Part shown: positions 1 through 5,028 of the stretch, piece after piece | Layout of the letters: each line of letters opens with the position of its first letter | How positions within the stretch are numbered: position 1 is the stretch's first letter | NCBI GenBank assembly: GCA_937975655.1 | Contig: CALJTZ010000560.1 | Coordinates: forward strand, 1 to 5,028 | Reading direction: 5' to 3' | Length of the DNA stretch: 5,028 nucleotides | From: an uncultured Synechococcus sp. | Lineage (GTDB): Bacteria > Cyanobacteriota > Cyanobacteriia > PCC-6307 > Cyanobiaceae | The notes under the pieces: generated by a model | What the model was told of the DNA's origin: nothing | Database searches by the model: none | Seen by the model: only the letters and a program-made list of their open reading frames with translations | Position numbers and translations under genes: made by a program

Positions 1-65
1 ATACGGCGACCACCGAGATCTACACAGGCGAAGACACTCTTTCCCTACACGACGCCTTCCGATCT
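1..65 (+). other. Illumina P5 / i5 index / Read 1 adapter contamination (not genomic)
   Basis: Positions 1-25 match the P5 flow-cell oligo lacking its first four bases. Positions 26-33 (AGGCGAAG) sit where the i5 index belongs and match the index I know as TruSeq D505. Positions 34-65 match the Read 1 sequencing-primer site, ending in CTTCCGATCT, with one T missing near position 55 compared with the standard adapter. The genomic insert therefore starts at 66. This is a library-construction remnant that was not trimmed before assembly or submission. It should be masked, and nothing should be annotated in it. Confidence 0.98.
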
Positions 66-110
66 CTGCCCGAGGGCTACGTGCCCCCGGCTGGATCCAC
101 CCTCAGCTGA
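66..110 (+). CDS. psbB: Probable C-terminal end of psbB (photosystem II CP47), 5' truncated
   Basis: An open frame enters from the adapter junction and reads LPEGYVPPAGSTLS before a TGA at 108-110. It ends 15 nt before the psbT start codon. In cyanobacteria psbB, encoding the CP47 core antenna protein of photosystem II, commonly lies directly upstream of psbT on the same strand, and this position is the main reason for the call. The 14 residues seen would be only the stromal/cytoplasmic C-terminal tail, which varies between strains, so no CP47 motif is available to confirm it. The rest of the gene is missing because the contig ends here in adapter. It could instead be non-coding spacer that happens to be open. 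Confidence 0.5.
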   Translation: MPEGYVPPAGSTLS

Positions 111-114
111 TCCC

Positions 115-119
115 AGGAG
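115..119 (+). promoter_or_regulatory. Shine-Dalgarno sequence of psbT
   Basis: AGGAG lies 6 nt upstream of the psbT ATG. It is the clearest ribosome binding site in the window and fixes the psbT start. The later genes lack a comparable, well-spaced motif. Confidence 0.8.
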
Positions 120-125
120 CAACCC

Positions 126-221
126 ATGGAAAGCTTTGCTTACATCCTGATCCTGGCCCTGGCCATCTCCACCCTGTTCTTCGCGATTGCGTTCCGCGAT
201 CCCCCGAAAATCGGCAAGTGA
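126..221 (+). CDS. psbT: Photosystem II reaction centre protein T
   Basis: This encodes a 31-residue protein, MESFAYILILALAISTLF followed by FAIAFRDPPKIGK. It matches the usual cyanobacterial PsbT in length and pattern: one transmembrane helix (about residues 3-23) and a short polar RDPPKIGK tail. PsbT is a low-molecular-weight subunit of the photosystem II core in the thylakoid membrane. It sits at the dimer interface near CP47 and D1, and is known to support dimer stability and recovery from photodamage. The start is fixed by AGGAG 6 nt upstream. The gene follows the putative psbB end and is closed by a strong terminator, consistent with a psbB-psbT transcript. It is small enough to be missed by gene callers with a length cut-off. 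Nothing looks damaged. Confidence 0.96.
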   Translation: MESFAYILILALAISTLFFAIAFRDPPKIGK

Positions 222-248
222 GTTGGTCAGCCCCTTCGGCTACCGATC

Positions 249-275
249 AGCCCCCGCCTTGGCGGGGGCTTTTTT
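249..275 (+). terminator. Rho-independent terminator after psbT
   Basis: A perfect 10-bp inverted repeat (AGCCCCCGCC at 249-258, GGCGGGGGCT at 261-270) is separated by TT. In practice the innermost pairs would open to make a workable loop. A run of six T (270-275) follows directly. It starts 27 nt after the psbT stop codon and should end the psbB-psbT transcript, insulating it from nrdR. It is the only hairpin-plus-T-tract terminator I see in the window. Confidence 0.93.
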
Positions 276-342
276 GTGGCCTCTGACGGCTTGAGGTGGG
301 GCTCGTTGCCATCGCCTCGGGAGATCGATTGCGGCAGAGGCC

Positions 343-371
343 TTCTCAATCGGCCAATCGCTGTCTACAAT
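343..371 (+). promoter_or_regulatory. Candidate sigma70-type promoter for nrdR
   Basis: TTCTCA (343-348, four of six matches to TTGACA) and TACAAT (366-371, five of six to TATAAT) are 17 bp apart. They lie downstream of the psbT terminator and upstream of the nrdR ATG at 401. The expected transcription start is near 378, giving a leader of about 20-25 nt. The local sequence is clearly more AT-rich than the surrounding genes. The -10 element overlaps the 8-bp palindrome ACAATTGT (367-374). Call by eye only. Confidence 0.35.
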
Positions 372-400
372 TGTTTTATCTATGAAGCGGTTAATCGGGC

Positions 401-880
401 ATGCAATGCCCCTCTTGCCAGCACACTGACAGCCGCGTGCTGGAGTCGCGCTCTGCCGACTCCGGGCGCAGTGTGCGTCGGCGCCGTGAATGCCTCCACT
501 GCGACTTTCGTTTCACCACTTACGAGCGCGTGGAAACCGTGCCGATCACCGTGGTGAAGCGCAATGGCAGCCGCGAAACCTTCAGCCGCGGCAAACTGCT
601 GCACGGCCTGTTACGTGCCTGTGAGAAGACGGGCCTGGAGCCCAGTCGCCTCGAAGGCGTCGTGGACGAATTGGAGCTGCAGCTGCAGGGACGCAGCGGT
701 CGAGAGGTGAGCAGCAACGAAATCGGCGAGCTCGTGCTGCAGCAGCTCAGTGACATGAGCGAGGTGGCCTACGTGCGCTTTGCCTCGGTGTATCGCCAGT
801 TCCAGGGCATCAGTGATTTCGTCTCCACCCTGGAGGGCTTGAGCCGGCGCCCAGGCTCCACGTTTGCTGCAGTGGGCTGA
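401..880 (+). CDS. nrdR: Transcriptional repressor NrdR
   Basis: This 159-residue protein has NrdR architecture. An N-terminal zinc ribbon has C3-P-S-C6 and C31-L-H-C34 as the four metal ligands, with the basic stretch RSVRRRREC (23-31) between them. An ATP-cone domain follows at roughly residues 49-139, including VVKRNGSRETFSRGKL and YVRFASVYRQF (124-134). The last 15-20 residues are a variable tail. NrdR is a cytosolic nucleotide-sensing regulator: dATP/ATP binding to the ATP cone sets its oligomeric state and its repression of ribonucleotide reductase genes through NrdR boxes. The ATG at 401 gives the canonical MQCPxC N-terminus, so the start is firm despite a weak ribosome binding site. 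No ribonucleotide reductase gene is in the window, so its targets lie elsewhere. It stands between psbT and rpsA, apparently with its own promoter. Confidence 0.96.
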   Translation: MQCPSCQHTDSRVLESRSADSGRSVRRRRECLHCDFRFTTYERVETVPITVVKRNGSRETFSRGKLLHGLLRACEKTGLEPSRLEGVVDELELQLQGRSGREVSSNEIGELVLQQLSDMSEVAYVRFASVYRQFQGISDFVSTLEGLSRRPGSTFAAVG

Positions 881-908
881 GACCCGGATTTCGGCTCACA
901 CTCCTTTG

Positions 909-914
909 TATAGT
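909..914 (+). promoter_or_regulatory. Candidate -10 element for rpsA
   Basis: TATAGT matches the -10 consensus at five of six positions and lies in the most AT-rich part of the nrdR-rpsA spacer. I find no convincing -35 hexamer 16-18 bp upstream, so this is weak. If used, transcription would start near 920, leaving an rpsA leader of about 70 nt. Otherwise rpsA would depend on read-through from nrdR, as no terminator separates them. Confidence 0.35.
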
Positions 915-963
915 CATGGATTCCCTGTCAACTGTCGGCGGACGGTGACGGGGCTTCTCTCGC

Positions 964-978
964 ACTGCCTTGGGCAGT
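964..978 (+). promoter_or_regulatory. Small hairpin in the rpsA leader
   Basis: ACTGCC (964-969) and GGCAGT (973-978) form a perfect 6-bp stem with a TTG loop, ending 13 nt before the rpsA ATG. No T-tract follows, so it is not an intrinsic terminator. It lies where a ribosome binding site would usually be placed. It could be a leader structure affecting translation of S1, but a 6-bp inverted repeat can also occur by chance. Confidence 0.35.
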
Positions 979-991
979 CCGCCAGCTCTCC

Positions 992-2068
992 ATGACCGTG
1001 ACCCCTTCCGACGTCAACGCCAGCGAGATGGATCTCGCCGTTGACGCTGCAGCCCACCAGGACTTTGGCGCCGAGGCCGCCGAGCTCGACCTGAGCATTC
1101 CGGAAGAGGTGCCCAGCGCCGATGACCCCAGCAGCCGTGCCGCTGCGCGCGACATCGACGGCGTGGGCTTCACCCTGGACGAGTTCGCGTCGCTGCTGAG
1201 CAAGTACGACTACAACTTCAAGCCCGGCGACGTGGTGAAGGGCACCGTGTTCGCCATGGAGCCGAAGGGCGCCATGATCGACATCGGCGCCAAGACCGCT
1301 GCCTTCATGCCCATGCAGGAGGTGTCGATCAACCGCGTGGAGAGCATCTCCGATGTGCTCGAGCCCGGTGAGGTGCGCGAGTTCTTCATCCTGAGTGAGG
1401 AGAACGAGGACGGTCAGCTCACCCTCTCGATCCGCCGCATCGAGTACCAGCGGGCCTGGGAGCGGGTGCGTCAGCTCCAGAAGGAAGACGCCACCATCTA
1501 CTCCGAGGTGTTCGCCACCAACCGCGGTGGTGCCCTGGTGCGGGTGGAAGGCCTGCGTGGCTTCATCCCCGGCAGCCACATCAGCACCCGCAAGCCCAAG
1601 GAAGATCTGGTGGCCGACTTCCTGCCTCTCAAGTTCCTGGAGGTGGACGAGGAGCGCAACCGCCTGGTGCTCAGCCATCGCCGCGCCCTGGTGGAGCGCA
1701 AGATGAATCGCCTCGAGGTGGGCGAAGTGGTGATCGGCACTGTCCGTGGCATCAAGCCCTACGGCGCCTTCATCGATATCGGCGGTGTCAGCGGCCTGCT
1801 GCACATCTCCGAGATCAGCCACGAGCACATCGAGACACCCCACACGGTGCTCAACGTGAATGACCAGATGAAGGTCATGATCATCGATCTCGATGCCGAG
1901 CGCGGTCGCATCTCGCTGTCCACCAAGGCCCTCGAGCCTGAACCCGGTGACATGCTCACCGATCCCCAGAAGGTGTTCGAGAAGGCCGAGGAGATGGCGG
2001 CCCGCTACAAGCAGATGTTGCTGGAGCAGGCCGAAGAGAACGAGCCCATGGGCGTCACCCTCGACTGA
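992..2068 (+). CDS. rpsA: 30S ribosomal protein S1 (three-repeat cyanobacterial type)
   Basis: This 358-residue protein has three S1 RNA-binding (OB-fold) repeats at about residues 76-149, 167-232 and 243-314. The third is the most canonical (VGEVVIGTVRGIKPYGAFID, then GLLHISEIS). An acidic, low-complexity N-terminus of about 55 residues and a helical, charged C-terminal tail (about 325-358) flank them. Cyanobacterial and chloroplast S1 proteins typically have three repeats and are about 38-40 kDa, unlike the six-repeat enterobacterial protein; this fits in length and layout. S1 binds mRNA on the 30S subunit and promotes initiation, especially on mRNAs without a Shine-Dalgarno sequence. Its own start has no such sequence upstream. 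ATG 992 is chosen because it is the first in-frame start; a later ATG at 1028 would only trim the variable N-terminus. A HAD phosphatase gene follows 16 nt downstream. Confidence 0.95.
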   Translation: MTVTPSDVNASEMDLAVDAAAHQDFGAEAAELDLSIPEEVPSADDPSSRAAARDIDGVGFTLDEFASLLSKYDYNFKPGDVVKGTVFAMEPKGAMIDIGAKTAAFMPMQEVSINRVESISDVLEPGEVREFFILSEENEDGQLTLSIRRIEYQRAWERVRQLQKEDATIYSEVFATNRGGALVRVEGLRGFIPGSHISTRKPKEDLVADFLPLKFLEVDEERNRLVLSHRRALVERKMNRLEVGEVVIGTVRGIKPYGAFIDIGGVSGLLHISEISHEHIETPHTVLNVNDQMKVMIIDLDAERGRISLSTKALEPEPGDMLTDPQKVFEKAEEMAARYKQMLLEQAEENEPMGVTLD

Positions 2069-2084
2069 CCTTCGGAACCTCCCC

Positions 2085-2870
2085 ATGCCTCAGCTGCAGC
2101 TTCGCGGCACGGGTCTCGGTGATGTGGAGGCGGTGCTGTTCGACAAGGACGGCACCCTCAGCATCAGCGAACCCCAGCTCATCACCCTGGCGGCCGCCAG
2201 GGTTTTTCTTTGTCTGGAGCAGGTGGAACTGGCCCTGCGGCCAGCCCTTCGGGACCTGCTGGAGCGCGCCTACGGCATCAATCCAGCCAGTGATGCCATC
2301 CACCCTGCCGGGATCACGGCGGTGGCCAGCCGCGATCACAACCTGATTGCCACCGCTACGGCCCTGGTGCAGGTGGGCCTGGGTTGGCCTGAGGCCCTGG
2401 CCCTGAGCGAGCAGGTGTTTGCGCAGGCCGATCAGGCTGATGCCCGCCGTGCCGCGGCGGGGGAGGTGCGAGGCACTAGTGCCACCACGGAGGGTCTGCT
2501 GCCCTGGCTGGAGCAGCTGAGGGCCGCCGGCATCACCTGTGCCGTGATCAGCAACGACGACATCGCCGGGATCGAGCATTTCCTGGCCAGCCATGCGCTT
2601 GAGCCCTATTTCGCTGGCTTCTGGAGCGCCGAGCACCGGCCCCGCAAGCCGGATCCTGCCGCCGTGTATGGCCTGTGTGCCCAGTTGGGGGTGGCGGTCG
2701 CCCGCTGTGCCCTGATCGGTGATGCCAACAGCGACCTGCGCATGGCCGTGGCGGCGGGTATCCCCCACCAGCTTTCCCTGGGTTACACCGCTGCCTGGCG
2801 CACGGCACCAGCCTTGGCCGAGCCCCATCCCCGCATCCATCACTGGAATGAGCTGTCCATCGGCGAATAA
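2085..2870 (+). CDS. HAD-superfamily hydrolase, phosphoglycolate-phosphatase-like
   Basis: This 261-residue protein carries all four HAD motifs. Motif I is FDKDGTL (19-25) with nucleophile D20 and acid/base D22; motif II is VISND (S156); motif III is RPRKPDP (K188); motif IV is LIGDANSD (210-217, with metal-binding D213 and D217). About 110 residues between motifs I and II form a largely helical C1-type cap that sets substrate choice. It should be a soluble, Mg-dependent phosphatase acting through an aspartyl-phosphate. The physiological substrate cannot be read from sequence; phosphoglycolate, another small phosphosugar or a nucleotide are possibilities. ATG 2085 is the only ATG giving a normal N-terminus; the frame is open upstream, but that part is out of frame inside rpsA. 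No clear ribosome binding site is visible, so coupling to rpsA translation is possible. Its neighbours are rpsA (16-nt gap) and metK (30-nt gap). Confidence 0.9.
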   Translation: MPQLQLRGTGLGDVEAVLFDKDGTLSISEPQLITLAAARVFLCLEQVELALRPALRDLLERAYGINPASDAIHPAGITAVASRDHNLIATATALVQVGLGWPEALALSEQVFAQADQADARRAAAGEVRGTSATTEGLLPWLEQLRAAGITCAVISNDDIAGIEHFLASHALEPYFAGFWSAEHRPRKPDPAAVYGLCAQLGVAVARCALIGDANSDLRMAVAAGIPHQLSLGYTAAWRTAPALAEPHPRIHHWNELSIGE

Positions 2871-2900
2871 GGTTGAGGGCTATCTCCACGCCATGAGGGA

Positions 2901-4169
2901 ATGAGCAGCCCCACCGGTTCGGTATCCCGATACGTCTTCACCTCTGAATCGGTGACCGAAGGGCACCCCGACAAGATCTGCGATCAGGTGAGCGATGCGG
3001 TGCTGGATGCCCTGCTCGCCCAGGACCCCGCCTCGCGGGTGGCCTGCGAAACCGTGGTGAACACGGGTCTGTGCCTGATCACCGGTGAGGTCACCACCAA
3101 CGCCCGGGTGGACTTCAACACCCTGGTGCGGGGCGTGATCAATCGGATCGGCTATGCCGGCGCCCGTGCCGGTGGTTTCGATGCCAACAGCTGCGCCGTG
3201 CTGGTGGCCCTGGATCAGCAGTCGCCTGATATCGCCCAGGGGGTGAATGAGGCTGACGACCACGACGGCGACCCGCTGGATCTGGTGGGGGCCGGCGACC
3301 AGGGGATCATGTTCGGCTACGCCTGCAACGAGACGCCCGAGCTGATGCCGCTGCCGATCAGCCTGGCCCACCGGCTGGCCCGCCGCCTGGCGGAAGTGCG
3401 CCACAACGGCAGCCTCGACTACCTGCTGCCCGACGGCAAGACCCAGGTGAGTGTCGTGTATGAGAACGACGTGCCGGTGGCCATCGACACGATCCTGATC
3501 TCCACCCAGCACACCGCGGACATTGACGGCATCTCGGAAGAGAAGGCCATGCGGGAGCGCATCGCTGCCGACCTCTGGACCCACGTGGTGGAACCCGCCA
3601 CGGCTGATCTGGATCTCAAGCCCAGCAAGGCCGACACCCGCTTCCTGGTGAACCCCACCGGCAAGTTCGTGGTGGGCGGCCCCCAGGGGGATGCCGGCCT
3701 CACCGGCCGCAAGATCATCGTGGACACCTACGGCGGCTATGCCCGCCATGGCGGCGGTGCCTTCTCCGGCAAAGACCCCACCAAGGTGGATCGCTCCGCA
3801 GCCTACGCCGCCCGCTACGTGGCCAAGGCCCTGGTGGCTGCCGGCCTGGCCAGGAAGGTGGAAGTGCAGCTGAGCTACGCCATCGGTGTGGCCAAGCCCG
3901 TGAGCATCCTGGTGGAGAGCTTCGGCACCGGCGCCATCAGCAACGCCGACCTCACGGCCCTGGTGCAGGAGCATTTCGACCTGCGTCCCGGCGCCATCAT
4001 TGAGATCTTCGGCCTGCGCAACCTGCCCCAGCAGCGGGGTGGTCGCTTCTACCAGGACGTGGCGGCCTATGGCCATTTCGGCCGCAGTGATCTGAATCTC
4101 CCCTGGGAGGATGTGGCTGCCATGGCCGCCACCCTCCAACAGGCCACGGCAGCGCGCGTCGCCGCCTGA
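2901..4169 (+). CDS. metK: S-adenosylmethionine synthase (methionine adenosyltransferase)
   Basis: MetK joins ATP and L-methionine to make S-adenosylmethionine, releasing phosphate and pyrophosphate. It is the cell's main methyl-donor source and a cytosolic enzyme, tetrameric in known family members. The 422 residues show the family signatures: SVTEGHPDKICDQVSDA (17-33) with catalytic H22 and Mg-binding D24; the adenine-loop signature GAGDQGIMFGYA (130-141); and the phosphate-binding GGGAFSGKDPTKVDRSAAY (284-302). The length suits the picocyanobacterial enzyme, somewhat longer than E. coli MetK (about 384). ATG 2901 is the only start possible, because the frame is closed by a TGA at 2874-2876 just upstream. 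GAGGGA (2895-2900) abuts the ATG and is too close to act as a normal ribosome binding site. No SAM-riboswitch-sized leader exists, as only 30 nt separate it from the HAD gene. The gene appears intact. Confidence 0.97.
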   Translation: MSSPTGSVSRYVFTSESVTEGHPDKICDQVSDAVLDALLAQDPASRVACETVVNTGLCLITGEVTTNARVDFNTLVRGVINRIGYAGARAGGFDANSCAVLVALDQQSPDIAQGVNEADDHDGDPLDLVGAGDQGIMFGYACNETPELMPLPISLAHRLARRLAEVRHNGSLDYLLPDGKTQVSVVYENDVPVAIDTILISTQHTADIDGISEEKAMRERIAADLWTHVVEPATADLDLKPSKADTRFLVNPTGKFVVGGPQGDAGLTGRKIIVDTYGGYARHGGGAFSGKDPTKVDRSAAYAARYVAKALVAAGLARKVEVQLSYAIGVAKPVSILVESFGTGAISNADLTALVQEHFDLRPGAIIEIFGLRNLPQQRGGRFYQDVAAYGHFGRSDLNLPWEDVAAMAATLQQATAARVAA

Positions 4170-4175
4170 AGCCCG

Positions 4176-5028
4176 CTGCGCCCGCCCCTCGCCCTCGGCA
4201 TTGATCTGGGAACCAGCGGCTTGCGGCTGGCCGTGCTGGATGCTGCCGGTGTGCTCGTGGCGGAGCAGGCCAGTGGCTATCCGGCTGCGTTTGAGGATCC
4301 CCGCGGCTGGCGCTCGGGTCTAATCGCCCTGTGCGGCCGATTACCCGCTGAGCTGCGCAGCCAGGTGGGTGCCGTGGCCATCGATGGCACCTCCGGCACC
4401 CTGCTGCTCTGCCATGAGGATGGCAGCCTGCTACCCGGAGCGTTGGCCCAGGCGCTGCCTTATCACCAGGCTTGTCCCCATCAGGCTGCCGAAGCGGCAC
4501 GACTCACAGGCCAGGCGGTGGGCTCTGCCCCGGCGGCCAGCGCCAGTGGCAGCCTGGCAAGGGCCCTCACGCTGCTGGCCATGGCCCCCGGGCCCTGTCT
4601 GTTGCGGCACCAGGCCGACTGGTTGATGGGCTGGTTGCTAGGCGATTGGCGCTGGGGCGAGGAGGGCAACAACCTGCGCCTCGGCTGGGATCTGCAGAAG
4701 TGTTGCTGGAGTGGCTCCATGGCGGATCAGCCCTGGAGTGGTGCGTTGCCGCAGGTGCGCTCCAGTGGTGAGCGGCTGGGCGCCCTGGCGCCGGTGTCCG
4801 CCCGGGCCCTGGGGCTGCCGGCCAGCTGTGAGGTGGTGGCTGGCAGCACCGATGCCAATGCCGCTGTGCTGGCCGCCGATGCCCAGCCTGGCGATGGTGT
4901 GGCGGTGCTGGGCACCACCCTTGTGCTCAAGCAGTTCTGCCCCCAGCCCATGGCCGGCCCAGGGATCAGTTGCCATCGCGTGGCAGGCCAGTGGCTGGTG
5001 GGGGGCGCCTCCAACGCCGGGGCCGGGG
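4176..5028 (+). CDS. FGGY-family carbohydrate kinase, D-ribulose-kinase-like, 3' end outside window
   Basis: The frame opens right after the metK stop and stays open to the window end (284 codons from CTG 4176). Numbered from that CTG, it shows the FGGY/actin-fold phosphate loop LGIDLGTSGLRLAVLD (7-22), DGTSGTLLL (70-78), SASGSLARALTLLA (about 121-134), HQADWL (145-150), NNLRLGWD (165-172), VAGSTDANAAVLA with likely catalytic D226, and LGTTLVLK (245-252) leading into the second ATPase lobe. The pattern resembles the cyanobacterial/plastid sugar kinases (Synechococcus SePSK, Arabidopsis XK-1), which are reported to act on D-ribulose; ATP-dependent phosphorylation of a ketopentose is therefore the likely role. 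Family members run to about 420-430 residues, so roughly one third is missing. The start is uncertain: no ATG, GTG or TTG lies between the metK TGA and the phosphate loop. CTG 4176 is a tentative choice; TTG 4221 would delete the loop. Confidence 0.85.
   Translation, partial: MRPPLALGIDLGTSGLRLAVLDAAGVLVAEQASGYPAAFEDPRGWRSGLIALCGRLPAELRSQVGAVAIDGTSGTLLLCHEDGSLLPGALAQALPYHQACPHQAAEAARLTGQAVGSAPAASASGSLARALTLLAMAPGPCLLRHQADWLMGWLLGDWRWGEEGNNLRLGWDLQKCCWSGSMADQPWSGALPQVRSSGERLGALAPVSARALGLPASCEVVAGSTDANAAVLAADAQPGDGVAVLGTTLVLKQFCPQPMAGPGISCHRVAGQWLVGGASNAGAG

Noticed and set aside
227..254. Direct repeat TCAGCCCC (227-234 and 247-254) after psbT
   Set aside because: It is only 8 bp of low-complexity C-rich sequence, and the second copy is part of the terminator stem. 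It is not evidence of an operator or insertion.
276..557. Plus-strand open frame of 93 codons between psbT and nrdR
   Set aside because: It overlaps nrdR in another frame, begins immediately after the psbT terminator T-tract, has no ribosome binding site and shows no recognisable motif.
677..688. Repeat-like CTGCAGCTGCAG
   Set aside because: It encodes Leu-Gln-Leu-Gln inside the conserved nrdR ATP cone with favoured codons; there is no sign of a functional repeat.
916..948. Possible 10-residue leader peptide (MDSLSTVGGR) upstream of rpsA
   Set aside because: It has no ribosome binding site, and its ATG lies at or before the transcription start expected from the TATAGT element, so it would not be on that transcript. 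Nothing in its composition suggests attenuation.
914..2086. Long open frame of 390 codons on the minus strand opposite rpsA
   Set aside because: It is His/Leu/Gly-rich with no recognisable domain and exactly shadows rpsA. Long antisense frames are expected in GC-rich coding DNA with strong third-position bias.
2055..2843. Open frame of 262 codons on the minus strand opposite the HAD gene
   Set aside because: The sense strand carries all four HAD motifs in order; the antisense product shows none and has shadow-type composition.
2871..2900. A SAM riboswitch controlling metK
   Set aside because: Only 30 nt separate the HAD stop from the metK start, too short for any known SAM riboswitch, and no conserved fold is visible.
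2880..4139. Long open frame of 419 codons on the minus strand opposite metK
   Set aside because: The composition is His/Gly/Val-rich shadow sequence with no domain, opposite an unmistakable metK. It is an antisense artefact of GC-rich codon use.

Overview
The window is a GC-rich piece of a cyanobacterial chromosome. PsbT, a thylakoid photosystem II subunit, identifies the lineage. A three-repeat ribosomal protein S1 and the high GC point to a picocyanobacterium of the Synechococcus/Cyanobium type; this finer placement is inference from gene content and composition. All genes recognised here lie on the + strand and nearly all are housekeeping. I found no mobile element, CRISPR array, tRNA, rRNA or new defence-type system.

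Layout. Positions 1-65 are not biological: they are an Illumina P5/i5/Read-1 adapter left on the contig end. A short reading frame follows (66-110) that is probably the last codons of psbB (CP47). Then come psbT (126-221) and a strong intrinsic terminator (249-275) that closes the psbB-psbT unit. After a short intergenic stretch with a plausible promoter comes nrdR (401-880), the ATP-cone/zinc-ribbon repressor of ribonucleotide reductase genes. A 111-nt spacer with a possible -10 element and a small hairpin, but no Shine-Dalgarno sequence, leads into rpsA/rps1 (992-2068).

Three genes follow closely and may be co-transcribed with rpsA: a HAD-family phosphatase (2085-2870, 16-nt gap), metK for S-adenosylmethionine synthase (2901-4169, 30-nt gap) and the N-terminal two thirds of an FGGY-family sugar kinase resembling cyanobacterial D-ribulose kinase (from about 4176, running off the window end). 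No terminator-like hairpin is visible between these genes.

Together the genes serve photosystem II assembly, dNTP supply control, translation initiation, methyl-donor synthesis and probably phosphosugar metabolism. The points most worth checking are the adapter at the contig end, and the kinase. The kinase is in the same frame as metK, begins right after its TGA stop, and has no ATG, GTG or TTG before its first conserved motif.
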